DNA of 60,737 bases from Ophiostoma sp. CBS 140.51 (taxonomy: Eukaryota; Ascomycota; Sordariomycetes; Ophiostomatales; Ophiostomataceae): the NCBI GenBank assembly GCA_029298735.1, contig JANSLP010000191.1, positions 1 to 60,737 of the forward strand. Direction: 5' to 3'. The notes under the pieces are model-generated. The model was not told the DNA's origin. It ran no database searches and worked only from the letters and a program-made list of their open reading frames with translations. Shown one piece after another: positions 1 to 11,613 of the stretch; within the stretch, counting starts at the first letter, position 1; each line of letters opens with the position of its first letter. Position numbers and translations under genes: made by a program.

Positions 1-276
1 TTTTTACATCAATAAATATTTTATATTTTTGTTTTACAACTGACAACTCTTGAAATATTGCCCATAACGAGCATGAAGCACAAATGAAGAGGGAAGGTAT
101 TGTCATGGATATATAAAGCTGGATTATGGATGAGCCATACTGTGACATAATAACGGAGAAAAAATAAGCAGCAAAATAAAAACAAGAAGCGTCAATCTAT
201 GCGTCTGTGCCACCCTTCATGATATGAAATACATGCATCCTCCACCCTCTCAACTCAAATCGCCGCCCTCACGTCT

Positions 277-1746
277 TTAGTTCCCCAGCAGATGTGCCAG
301 AGCACCTTCTACACTGCCGCCACTACGCCGTAGCGCTGCCACGTTCTGGTCAAAATCATAGAAGCCCATCTCGTTCAGCTGCCGCAGCTGGCTGGCGTAC
401 TGCTCCTCGGGACTTCGGGTGTCCTGCTGGGCGGGCGCGGCAAACGCAGCAAAAGGGTTGAAGCCGCCCGCACCAGCACCAGCACCGCTAGCACCGGCAC
501 CACCACCCATACCGCCCAGCATCTGCATCGCCTGCTGCATCTGTTCCGGTGTGATTTGCGGGAGGCCGCCGGCACCGCCAAAGAGGGAAGCGAAGGGGTT
601 CGCTGCGGTCGCGTTGGCACCAGCACCGGCACCGGTACCGGCACCAGCGCCAGGAGAAGCACCAGCAGCAGCGTCGCCGCCCTCACGCGCTGTCGTATTT
701 GCGCCTGTTGCACCTGATGCGCCAGTGTCAGCCGCCGCACCGGGTGCCGCACCACCGGCAGCAGCCGCAGGGAAAAATGCAGCGAAGGGGTTGGCTGCCG
801 CACCGTCGCCTCCTGCAGCACCACCGGCCGCACCGGGGAAGCCGAACATGAAGGGGTTGAAGGCGCCAAAGGGGCTAGCTCCAGCACCACCAGCACCGGC
901 ACCGGCACCGGCAGCACCTCCCGAGGGCGAAGAAGCAGCGTCGGCTGGCGTGTTGTCGGTCGCGCCGGGCGCAGGGAAAGGGCTGGAACCGGCACCACCG
1001 CCGCCCATCATGGACCGCATGCGGCTCATAGCGCGCATGGTCTCTGGGTTGGTGAGCATGCTGCGGAACATGGGGGACTGGATCATTTCGCGGGCGTTGG
1101 GGACATTTCGCAGGGTAGGGTTGGTCTGGATGAGGTAGTCGATAAAGGCAGGGTTGTTCAGGGCTTCGTTCATGGACTGGGCGATGGCGGGGTTGCTTAG
1201 CATCTCGGAGATTTGGTCCTCCGTTGCAAAGTTCATCTATTGGTTAGTATGAGTTTGCGTAGCAGACAGATGAGTGAAAGGAAAAGGGATACTCACTCCA
1301 CCATCAGGACCAAAGACGTCCTGGTTGGGCAGGTTGACATGGCCGGCAAAGCGAGCGCCGGTGAGGCCAGCGAGCAGGTCGTTGGCCGGGGTGCCGGCAG
1401 CCATGTTGGTAGGCACGGCGGGCGGCGGGGCAGACGAGCGGGCACCGGCCGCACCGGCAGCCGCAGATCCGGCCGTGTGGTTGCTAGCGGCGCTCTTGAC
1501 CAGGTGCAAAGTGTTGCCGGCCTTGATCTTGTAGGAGCCCAGGGTGTCGTCGTTCTTCATGACGCGGCCCGAGTAGATGAGGCGCTGGCGCTCGACGGGA
1601 ATATTCTCAAACTCTTCGGTGGCGAGCTTGGTCTTTAGGTCGAGAACGGTGGCCGACTCGGCCATGGTGATGCTGTGGAGGCCATCGCCCGAGGTCTTGA
1701 CCTTGAAGCTGATTTGGGGATCGGCTGATCCCTCTGCGTCGGCCAT
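277..1746 (-). CDS. DSK2: DSK2/ubiquilin-type proteasome shuttle (UBL-STI1-UBA)
   Basis: Two exons, 1746-1297 and 1236-277, joined across a 60-bp intron (1237-1296; donor GTGAGT, ACTAAC branch point, acceptor CAATAG) give 469 aa. The N-terminal ~80 residues (ISFKVKTSGDGLHSITM to AGNTLHLVK) are a ubiquitin-like domain. Just after the intron comes an STI1-like segment rich in NP and M (MLSNPAIAQSMNEALNNP). A ~200-residue Gly/Ala/Pro linker follows, and the last ~40 residues (YASQLRQLNEMGFYDFDQNV to LAHLLGN) are a UBA domain. This order defines the Dsk2/ubiquilin family, which carries ubiquitinated clients to the proteasome. The start MADAEGS is chosen because the open frame further upstream looks like 5' leader. 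An ATG directly after the acceptor could make the second exon look like a separate gene; splicing shows one protein. Confidence 0.93.
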
Positions 1747-2830
1747 TTTGTGTGAGGTGAGGTTGGGTGGGAGGAGTAGAAGACTAGAGGTGAGGGTAAG
1801 AAGAAAGACACGAGGTGCGTTGACGCCTCTCGAGTCGAGCAGTGGTCGCAAGAAGACGAAGCTTCAGAGGTGGTCGTGAAGAAAGAAAAAGGAAAGACAG
1901 AAAGACCAAAGGTGAGGAGGATCGGCCGGTTGTTGGTTGGCTGGGAGGAAAGACTGCGGGGTCGGCTGGTCCTATGGTCGGGCAGGATACACCGGTCTTG
2001 GGTAGTTTGTAATTATGGCGGCGGCGAGAGATAACCGGGTGGGAAAGGGTGAAGCTTGAAAAAGGGGAGGGAGAAGAGGAAGATCACCAGATTTCAATGG
2101 TGAAAGAAGGAAGTCAAGTCGCAAGAGCAAAATGAAGGAAGGTGTGTGCCAGTCAGTGAATAATAGGAGTAGAAGAGGTAGGAGCGAGGCAGGAGGCTGG
2201 CGGACAGCGCGTTCTGGCAGGCGCAGATTTGGAGGGCCAACTGGGGCGGGGAAGGCGTGGCCGAGAGGTCCAGGGCCAGATAGGCTGGATGGAAAAGGTG
2301 GGTACAAGGGTGCTGTAACGAATCCGTTGGGCAAGAGCAGGAACACCGGAGCGTAAAAGTCGAAAGTGGAAGCCCAGCGAATTGGGTGGAAGGCGCGGGA
2401 AAAGGGCCAGAGCCGTCAAGCGTGGGCCTAGTACAATGGAGAAGGCAGTGACGAGGAGGAGATGTAAATGAAGAGACAAGAGGCGATACAGCGTTGAGAG
2501 TGCATTCGGGAAGGTGCCACCAACAGGGTCGTATCGAGCGCTTGTCAGTGGACGCTCGTCAGTGGATAGACAATGTGGAGGCAGGTGCAGGCCTTCCTCC
2601 TTTTTGTCCAGCCCTGCCATTGGCTGCCTCCTGCCCCAGAGTCCGCTGTAAATGTCCCCGGCTTCTGGGCTTTTGCGAGTGCTGTTTTGTCTCCGTTCTC
2701 CACACAAATTCTCAATTCGCAGCCAACCGAACAAGAAAGACGGCAATGCATCTGCCCGTGAGATAAAGCGACACGGCATATCTTATCGAGGCCGTGTTCT
2801 GGCCAAAGCCTTACACTCACGCTTACATCT
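1747..2830. promoter_or_regulatory. Divergent intergenic region between DSK2 and the Zn2Cys6 regulator
   Basis: This 1.08-kb stretch separates two divergent start codons, so it should hold both promoters. The plus strand is purine-rich up to about 2.5 kb, as expected for a pyrimidine-rich leader of the minus-strand DSK2 gene. Two overlapping CreA/CRE1-type sites (CTGGGG at 2241-2246 and GCGGGG at 2246-2251) lie about 580 bp before the regulator's ATG. Open frames here have low-complexity or unfamiliar translations and are not called as genes. Confidence 0.6.
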
Positions 2831-5049
2831 ATGCCGGCCAAGTCGCGGACTGGGCGCAAAATCGCCCGTCGCGCCTGTGATCTTTGTCGCGACCGACGCG
2901 TTCAGGTGAGTCGTCTCGTCTCATCTCATGATCCGACGAGATTGTGTGTGGACACGTGCTTTGTTTTATGACCTGGGATCCTTTTAATGTCTTGTTTACT
3001 CCCTCTCATAATTCACACACTAACATTTCTAGTGCACATTTGAGGCAAGCACGAGCAGCTCGTGTCGACAATGTTTGAAATCACAAGCATCGTGCACGTT
3101 TCTGACGGACCGTAAACCACGAGGGCCCCGTCGGAGCCGGTATGAGCCGTCCGTGCTCAGTGCGGCGTTTGCGTTGACCAATATCAACAGCAATGCCAGT
3201 GGGAGTACGAGTGTGAGCGGCAGAGAGGATGGCGGAGGCGACGACAGTGATCATCGTGGACGGCCACCACGATCACAGACGTCCGAGCCGGGTAGAAATG
3301 CTGGCTATCCATACGGCCATGGGCTAGGGAGTGCAGAAACCGTGACGACCGGGCCAGTACCATTACCTACGAGTCTACCGTCGGTTGATCATCTCGTGCC
3401 CGAGGCCGTCTTCAGGGCAATTCTCGACGAGTTCTCAGCCCGCGTCTATCCTGTCATCCCGCTCGTGCACATCCCGACGTTTACGGCACGACTACAGGCA
3501 CGGGACTTTGCAACAGATCCAGCTTTTTACCGTCTGTGCATGGCACTTTGTGCAGTCACTGTGGCATCGATTCCACGAAATGGAGGCAGCTATGGCGCCC
3601 CATGGTACAGCAGCGTGGGTGACCTGGTCGACCGGGCAGCCCATCTCATCATGTTGAGCTCCATGAGCACGACGTCCATGTGGCTGAATGAGGCCACCGT
3701 GGATCACATTATTGTGCATGTTCTGCTGGCACTGGCCTTCCATTACTCAGGCCGAAACAATGCTGGTTGGTCATATGCCAGTGACGCCATGCTGTCGTTC
3801 CGTGCTATGGAGCTGTACAAGAAGACGTCGTATGATAAACTAAGCACTATCGAGGCGGAGATGTGCAAACGGGCGTTTTGGCTGCTGTTTATTATTCAAG
3901 TGTGAGTGCCACAGACGTCGACTATGGAATATTGACTGCCTGCTCCGCCTGCTAACATTCTTAGACACGACCGCATGTCGTTTATCATCCCTCACACAGG
4001 TCTCAGTTATGACCCCAAGACAACAGACTGGCAGTTCCTCCTGCCACTGGAAGTCTGGGACGAGGCACTCACACCGCCGGGCCAGGCCGTCAACATCGAT
4101 GGGCGTACTGATGCTCCTGGTTCCGGCAGCCCGGACTCACCGCCGACGATATCGGGCTTCATTGCCCTGATCAAAGTGTTTTTGTCTGTTGCCGACTTGC
4201 TGGACGTAGTCTTCCCCGGACCGCCAGCACACTTTTCACTTTCTCCCGGCTCCCACGCCCTCAAGTACTTGCTACCACAGCACGAAGGTCTCATCCCCAA
4301 CAACCCGTTACACAACGCGGCCTCTACCCCATCAGAGATGACCATCTTGGACTCCCTCCTCCAGGTCATGACCCGCCTCAATGCCGTACTCAACGGTCTG
4401 CCCGACGAGCTGCGACCCATCCGTCACGCTGACGATACTCGCCGCGTCCTCCGCAGCAACGTGCCCTCTCACTTTGAAATTATGCGCGCCAACATTCACA
4501 TTACCAGCATCTACATTCAGTCCATGATTATCGAGATGTGCTTGAGCAAAGTGCAAGGGCTGACGAGCCAGCCCGAGGTGCGGTGTGCTGAAGGCGCGAC
4601 AACGGTCGACACCACTGTAGCAGGCCCACCGCACAGCATTGATGCCCTGCAGGACCTGTTGCTATCGACACCGAGGGGTGGTGATTCAAGTGTGGTGGCT
4701 TCGTCACCTGGGTCGGCAACTGGAAGTGGCATTGGAACACGCCTGTGGCAGTTGAAAGAGTCGATTGCGCGGGAGCTGCTCGAAGCCGTGACAAGCTCGC
4801 CGACATGGGTCCTCGAGGCCAATGGGTCGTCAATGGTGAGTCTTGCTATGCACCTATTACTCATAATCTTTTGTACTGACAGCTTAGATCACCAAAATCC
4901 GCGAGATTGCGGCTACACTTTTGGACCGCGCCGAAGAGACGGTCGAACAGCCACCACTGGGCGGGTCAGACAGTCACAGCCAGCAGTATCTAGCACAGTT
5001 TGTGAAAATCTTGGCGGATATTGACCATCTATCAAAAACCAAGGTTTGA
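2831..5049 (+). CDS. Zn2Cys6 (Gal4-type) transcription factor with fungal-specific regulatory domain
   Basis: Four exons, 2831-2905, 3033-3901, 3965-4835 and 4888-5049, give 658 aa; introns are 127, 63 and 52 bp with GTGAGT donors. The zinc cluster spans the first intron: CDLCRDRRVQ is followed after splicing by C, then CRQCLKSQASC, giving two C-x2-C-x6-C halves. The basic tail RKPRGPRR follows. From about residue 145 the protein resembles the fungal_trans middle-homology region (VFRAILDEFSARVYPVIPLVHIPTF), with the typical helix ending KRAFWLLFIIQVHDRMS across intron 2. It should act in the nucleus as a DNA-binding regulator. It sits tail-to-tail with a sugar permease and near a beta-glucosidase and a mutarotase, so a role in sugar use is a reasonable inference. 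The target genes and inducer are not visible from sequence. Confidence 0.9.
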
Positions 5050-5498
5050 CTTTACAGCGGTGTCTTTCGGCCCTTTTATTTTTGTCTTATGTTTGCTTTT
5101 TGTTTGTATTGGCTTTGCATATCCTCGTATGTTTTTATGATTTTTGCACAATTTTTGGTATACCACGGCGCGTTGGAAGGAATAGAAGACATAGTTGAAT
5201 CAAAATTTTCTGGGACAAGGATGAAGGCGCGGATAGGTGCTGCATACTAATGGATATACTCATGGGTGACTACTGAATGATGGACCGAGGTATTTGCGAG
5301 CACGTGTGCTTTTCTAATAATATCAAGTGCATTGTGAAGATCGCGTCTTGTTGGAGCGGAGTATGTTCAACAATATACATTATGTATCATATTCAATTAT
5401 TTATGGCATTATATACCCGTCAAGTTTTGTACAATCTGTCCCTGTGTCCATCCTACATAAGACATCCTCCATGTTGCTTTTTAATTACACCACAACAG
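5050..5498. other. Convergent 3' intergenic region
   Basis: This AT-rich stretch lies between the stop codons of the regulator (+) and the permease (-). It should contain both 3' UTRs and polyadenylation regions. No further gene is seen. Confidence 0.6.
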
Positions 5499-7229
5499 CT
5501 AGTTCGCCTCCTTGATGCCCTTGGCATCCTCAACGGCGACAGCCACCAGCTGGGTCTGCTTGAACTTGCGGGGCGCGACGCGGCGAGCCCACAGCTCGTC
5601 AATCTCGAGGTAGGTGCGGTTCTTGGTCTCGGGGACCATAAAGAAGATGAAGACGGTCGAGAGGACCATAACGGCGGCGAAGATGAAGGCAATCTTGCCC
5701 TGCAGGTTGCCAATGTCCGGGTTGACGGCGTAGGGGAGCGAGAAACTCCAGATGCACGAAGACAGACCGTTCATCATGGTGGACAGGGCCTGAGTGGGCG
5801 CACGGAGACGCGAGGTTGCAGCCTCAGCTGCGACGGGCCAGGCGACGGCGCCCATGGTGCCCTGGTACAAGAAGCACCAGATGCCCATGAAGGCGACCTG
5901 GCCCCAGATGGCGCTGGTGCTGTTGACGCAGGACAGGATACCAATCATCAACAGAGTGAAAGCGAGCAGACCGGAGCCGTACAGAGCAGTACCGCGACGG
6001 CCGAACCAGTCAACAAAGAACCAACCGCACATGTTGCCGACGGCCATGACACCAGACAGGCCGACGGAAACGTTGAACGCCTTGCCAGCGTCCATACCGG
6101 CAAGTTCCATGAAGTCTACAGACGTTAGTAGGTACGTAGCAAAAATATGAAATATAGAGAATATACGTACATGTCATGTAGCCAATGACCCACGAAGAAC
6201 CGCAGGCGTTCTGGATGAAGAACATGCTGGTAGCCACGAGAGTACGGCGCCAATGCTCACGCGAAAAGCACTCAAGCATGCCGCCCTGCGAGGACGAGTG
6301 CTGCTGCTGGGCGGCAACGTTCTCGCTAATCTCGGCCATGTGGCCGTCAAAGTCGTAGTTGGCGTCGTGCAGCTTCTCGAGGTTCTGGCGGGCCTTCTCG
6401 ACACGGCCGTGGGCAACAAGCCAGTAGGGCGACTCAATGAAGAAGGGCAGGAAAACAATTGAGGCAGCGACGAAGCCCCACTGCGTTGCGAAGAGGATCT
6501 TGTACTGGCGAGCGTCGATGTAGAAGGAGGCCTGGCGCGTGACACCGTAGCCGATGAGCTGGCCAAGGACAATGGCAAAGTTCATGCCGGCGGAGATGGA
6601 GCCACGGATGGCGAGGGGAGCCATTTCGGAGGCATACGAAGGAGCTGCGGTCGTGTAAATACCCATGGGCTACAACATGTTAGAGGGTGACTTTATAAAC
6701 ATGTTTTTTGGAGGGCGTCACTTACAATACCAGTCAGCAGCTTACCGCCGAAGAATTGGGCGAGCGACTTGGAAAAGACCTGGAGGAAAACACCGCCAAT
6801 GGTCATGCAGTAGCCGAACAGTAGCACGGGCTGGCGGCCGAAACGGTCAATCGTGAGACCGGCAATGAAGCCACCAAAGACCAGACCGAAGAGGGTAGCC
6901 GCCTGCCAGCCGAGCTGCCAGTTGGCATCGATAACGTAGTCGCCAGCATAGGGAACACCAAAGTCCTTGCGGAACTCGTTAATGGCAACGACGATACCAC
7001 CAGCCAGAGAGTCAAAACCCCACATGATGCAGACAAAGAACATGTAGGCGCACCACATCAGAGGCTTGAGGTTGGCCTTGACGGCCTGGGTGCGGGTGAG
7101 GGCGTGCTGCTCGTGCTCGAAGCGTGCGGCCAGGGCCGATGTGGTCATGATGGCCTGGCCGTCCTCAATCTCGGGGAGCGGGTCGGCGTGCTCGGTCGCG
7201 GTGGCCACGGCATTCTTGAGGTCGGACAT
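5499..7229 (-). CDS. MFS sugar porter, alpha-glucoside (maltose) permease type
   Basis: Three exons, 7229-6726, 6669-6171 and 6115-5499, with introns of 56 bp (GTAAGT) and 55 bp (GTACGT, CTAAC branch), give 539 aa. Sugar-porter signatures are IDRFGRQPVLLFG after the second membrane segment, the segment around SYASEMAPLAIRG, IESPYWLVAHGR before the central loop, WFGRRG, and PETKNRTYLEIDELW at the C-terminal end. About 12 hydrophobic segments can be traced. The ESPYWLV and PSYASE motifs are those of fungal alpha-glucoside:H+ symporters (MAL11/MPH type) rather than hexose facilitators. The N-terminal ~50 residues are hydrophilic and cytosolic. Length matches the family. It is divergent from the GH3 gene across a promoter with CreA-type sites. 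The real substrate could be another disaccharide or a beta-glucoside. Confidence 0.92.
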
Positions 7230-8985
7230 GTTGATGGCTTGATGGTGAAGAAGACAATGAGAGTATCAACAAGAAAGAAAAGAAAGTGAATGGGAGAAAC
7301 GAAAAGGGATGAAAGGAGAGTCAACGGAGGAATGAGTGAAACTGATCGGCGGTCATGGACGCATCTCGACCTCTTTATAGTCCTGCACGCTCGACGAGGC
7401 TCATGTCAGAATATATGGAGAGACAATTGACGAACGGACCATGCTTATGGGGGGCGGAGAAAAGTAAAAGGAAGAAAAAAGAAAACAATTTAAAAAGAGT
7501 GTGACGAAAACACAAAAGGAGACGAAAGAAGAAAGATGGAGGAAGACACGGCCGAAGACACCAAAAAAATAGAAAATAAAACGAGGCTAGACGAGTCTCT
7601 GCATAGTCTCTGCAGAGTCAAACAAACGCCTAGACGCACGGCGCCGGCTGGCTGGCCAAAGTAGGATCAAAGAAAAAACAGTCACGGAAATTTACAGCCT
7701 AGACTACAAACTGCGGTTACGGCTACGACGACACGCCAAAATGCCAGGGAAGGAGCTACCACGAGAAGGGGAAAGCATGGCATGTGGGGACAGGGACCGG
7801 GGCATGGGGTCACATGCTGGCAAATCACATCCGGGGAGGAAGTCGGGGCCCGGAGCATGCATACAAACCTGGGGTCGGGGGTTGATCGGGGGAAGGAGTG
7901 AGGGAGAAGACAAGAAAATAGGGAGAAAATGAGGAGGAAGGAGGATATTTGCGAGCCAGAATGAAGGGGAAAGGAACGAAGAGCGAACGCGAGCGGCAAG
8001 AAAAGGTGAAAAACGGCAAGAACGACCAACAAATGACAAGGGCCATGGCAGTTCTATGCACGCTAACGGAGAAACCTCAGGAGAAACCAGGAGAAACTCC
8101 TCAGGAAGCACCAAAAAAGAGGCTACCACTGAATCAGACTATGCACGATACGATGGCCTGCCATTGAGCGAGGACCGGCATCTGGTGATCCATTCTGGTC
8201 TGGGAATAAACGGAGACGAGACAAGGGCGCCACCCCGACGCTAGAGATTCTCCTGGGCAAAGTCGAGGCCGAATATGCGGGAGAGGAGGGGAAAGAAAGG
8301 AGAAAAGGAGGAGAAAAGGGAAAAGATGGTGGGAAAGAAAAGCAAAGGACGGCAGAAAAAAAGAAAGAAAAAAGACAAGAGTCTCCACGGGGAAGGCTGA
8401 CCATGGGGCACCCTCGTGTCTCTCTCGACGCGTAGTCTTGGCTTGAACCGCCCAGAGACGAAAAAGATGACTGTTGAGAACGTGTCGTTAGCGTCGAGTT
8501 TCTCCGGTAATTCTCCATGTGGAGGAAGAGGGATGAAGAGGGGACTATGGACGGACCTTTGTTGGACCTGTGATGCAACGAAAATTGACAGCTCGACCCA
8601 GACTCTCCCAACACCAGGAGAATCCTGGAGAATTACCAAAAAGCACGGAGAATTGACGAGGCTAGAAAACAATAATCTCACGAGAGGCAAATTCAAAAGG
8701 CAAAGCGGCAAACAATCAAACACAAAGACGAAGACGGGACACAGACAACATCCCGACGACGGCCATCTAGACGCGCAGACACGTCCGTGTGACCGGCTAG
8801 AACTTGTGGTTTTTAAAAAACCATCCGGCTTCTTCCTTTTCTGTCGAGTCGAAGAAAAACAACACACGACCGACTCGCCACATTGCCGAACGATCGAGAC
8901 TCGAGACTATCGAGACACATCTCACGACATCCTCACGAGTCGCCGCATCCCTCGTCTTCCTCCTCAACCCTCTTCCTCTCACATC
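7230..8985. promoter_or_regulatory. Shared divergent promoter of the permease and the GH3 beta-glucosidase
   Basis: A 1.76-kb region between two divergent ATGs. The plus strand is purine-rich from about 7.25 to 8.4 kb, which is the pyrimidine-rich leader pattern for the minus-strand permease. From about 8.85 kb to the GH3 ATG the plus strand becomes pyrimidine-rich. Short repeats of the type AGGAGAAAC occur around 8080-8100, and a small inverted repeat CAGGA-GAA-TCCTG lies at 8615-8627. Frames open here encode low-complexity peptides. Confidence 0.65.
7784..7874 (+). promoter_or_regulatory. Cluster of five CreA/CRE1-type carbon-repression sites
   Basis: Five matches to the CreA consensus SYGGRG on one strand: GTGGGG 7784-7789, CCGGGG 7797-7802, CCGGGG 7831-7836, CCGGAG 7850-7855 and CTGGGG 7869-7874. 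The last three are spaced exactly 19 bp apart. By chance roughly one third of a site would be expected in 91 bp over both strands. The cluster lies about 0.55-0.65 kb before the permease ATG and 1.1-1.2 kb before the GH3 ATG. Binding is inferred. Confidence 0.5.
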
Positions 8986-11613
8986 ATGGCTGCCCAATAC
9001 GGCCCTGCGGGCCCGTCCGAAGACGAGCTCAAGGCACTGCTGGCCCAGTGCACAGTCGAAGAGAAGATCCAGCTCTTGAGTCTCAAGAACTTTTGGGGGA
9101 CCTCCAACATCGACCGTCTCGACATTCCTTCGCTGAAGGTGCGTCCTATAACCTCTTGAAAGTGTGAGATGTCATGTCACTATTAACACCTCCAGGTCAG
9201 CGACGGCCCTAATGGCGCGCGCGGCGGCGAGTTCTTTGACGGTGTCACGGCCGCCTGCTTCCCGGCTTGCGTGTCGCTAGCCGCCACCTTCGACCGCAGC
9301 TTGTGCGAGCGCATCGGCGCCGCCATCGGCCAAGAGGCTCAGACCAAGGGCGCCTATGTGTTGTTGGGCCCGACCGTCTGCTGCCACCGCTCGCCCGTCG
9401 GCGGCCGCAACTTTGAGGCGTTCTCGGAAGACCCCTATGTCTCCGGTGCGCTCGCCTCTTCGTACGTGAAGGGTCTGCAGAGCGAGCGCGTCGCCGCGAC
9501 TGTCAAGCACTTTGTCGCCAACGAGCAGGACACGCGGCGGTTCACAGTCAACGAGACGATTTCGGAGCGGGCGCTGCGTGAAATTTACCTGCGGCCGTTC
9601 GAGATGGTGATCAAGCAGGCCGATCCGTGGTGCATAATGACGAGCTACCCCAAGATTAACGGTGCACACATGGATGCGCAGCCGACCTTCTTCAAAGATA
9701 TCCTGCGCGAGCAGTGGGGCTACCAGGGCTTGTTGATGAGCGATTGGGGTGCGACATCCAACTGCGACGGCAGTCTGACGTACGGCCTGGACCTCGAGAC
9801 GCCCGGTCCGCCGAAGCACCGTACTGTGGAGGCCGTGCAGTCGAGCCTGGCGGCAAGCCGCGTCACCGAGCAGGACGTCGACGACCGCGTTCTGGCACTC
9901 CTCAAACTGCTGAAAAAGGTCGGCAAGTTTACCGACCGCAGAGCCACTCCCGAAGAGCAGGCTGTTGACCGCCCTGAGCACCGCGCTTTGATCCGCGAGG
10001 CCGGTGCTGCCGGTATTGTGCTTCTCAAGAACGACAGCAGCGTTCTGCCCATGAACAAGACTGCCTGCAAAAAGATAGCCCTCGTTGGTCCCCTGGTCGA
10101 CATTGCCGCGGCTCACGGCGGTGGCAGCGCATCGCTCAACTGCCACTACAAGGTGAGCCCGTACGAGGCGTTCCAAAAGGGCCTGGGTACCGATGTGGAG
10201 GTGACGACGTCCAAGGGCGCCAACATCTACCGCGCGTATCCTGACCTCGAGGCCGGCTCTGTCAACCGCAACGGCAACCCTGGCTTCATTGCCGACTTCT
10301 TCAAGTCCAACGACCTGTCTGGCGAGCCGTTTTACTCGGAAGAGTACCCGCGCGCCGCCTTCACGACGCTCATGAACGTGTCAGCTACCGGGGCCCAGTC
10401 GGTTCGCTTCACGAGCACCTACACCGCACCCGTCTCCGGCACACACTACCTCAGTTTCTCCGGTCTGGGTCCCTCGAAGTTTTTCATCAACGGCGAGCTT
10501 GTCTCGCACCAGGCCGAGCAGATGCGCGACAGTATGGCGTTCCTGCTGGGCGTCCAAGACGAGCTGCGCTTCCAGCACACGTTCGTTGCAGGCACGGCGT
10601 ACGAGTTTGTCATCGAGTCAGTCCCCTCTCCCGTGAGCAACTCCGATCTGCACCTGCTCGACAACCAGGTGGCTGCTCATTTGGGCTACGTTGCTCAGGC
10701 TGATATGGAAAAGGACTTGCTGGCCGAAGCAGTGGGTCTGGCTGCTGAGGCTGACTTTGTCGTCTGCTTCGTCGGCAACACTGCCCAGTGGGAGACGGAG
10801 GGTCAGGACATGTCTGAAATGGCTCTGCCTGCTCAGGGCTCGCAGGACCAGCTCGTGTCGGCTGTCGCCAAGGCCAACCCCAATACTATTGTCGTCGTAA
10901 CCACGGGTGTCCCCGTCGCTATGCCCTGGCTCAGCCAGGTGCCCGCCGTTCTGCAGGCGTGGTACGCTGGCCAGGAGACGGGAAATGCCATCTTTGATGT
11001 CCTGTTCGGCGCCGTCAACCCAAGCGGCAAGCTGCCCGTATCGTGGCCCAAGCGGTACGAGGACTCGCCGTGCTTCGGCAACTTTGGTCTCGACAGTTAT
11101 GATAGCCTGCAGGTTGAGTATGTTGAGGGCGTCAATGTCGGCTACCGTCACTTTGATCAAAAGTATGGCAACAGCGATGAGGTGCTGTTCCCCTTTGGTT
11201 TCGGTCTGAGCTACACGTCATTTTCGTTTTCCGATGCCACCATTGAGGGCACGTTCAACAAGAAGGCCACCGAGTCGGATGTTGTGACTGTGTCGGTGAC
11301 GGTGACCAACACGGGCTCGACTGCTGGCTCCGAAACTGTCCAGGTCTACCTTGCACCACCTACCGAGGGTGCTGGCGCCGGTCGCCCGCCCAAGGCTCTG
11401 GTCTCATTCGAGAAGCTGTATCTGCAGCCCGGCGAGTCCAAGCGCACGCAGCTGACGTTTGCACGCGATGGCGCTGCCTATTGGATCGAGGGTCAGGCAT
11501 GGAGAGTCGATGGTGGCAACCACAGCGTGACCGTGGCGACGAGCTCAAGTCCACGTGATGTGCAGGCCACGCTGGAGCTGGAAATCAAGGAGGCCTTTGA
11601 TTTTGCCGCATGA
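8986..11613 (+). CDS. GH3 beta-glucosidase with inserted PA14 domain, probably cytosolic
   Basis: Two exons, 8986-9138 and 9196-11613 (57-bp intron, GTGCGT donor), give 856 aa. The N-terminal barrel contains VSDGPNGARGG, the KHFVANEQDTRR loop and GLLMSDWGATSNCDGSL, whose Asp (about residue 234) is the GH3 nucleophile. The second domain has WETEGQDMSEMALP, where the acid/base Glu (584 or 586) is expected. Between them, roughly residues 405-545, lies a PA14 module (GFIADFFKSNDLSG to FINGELV). A fibronectin-III-like tail follows from about 730. This is the layout of Kluyveromyces BglI-type enzymes. There is no signal peptide, so hydrolysis of imported glucosides inside the cell is likely. The start MAAQYGP is the first ATG of the conserved frame, after a CT-rich leader. 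Confidence 0.95.

Noticed and set aside
419..1138. 239-aa plus-strand frame rich in Ala and Pro
   Set aside because: Antisense shadow of the DSK2 Gly/Ala linker.
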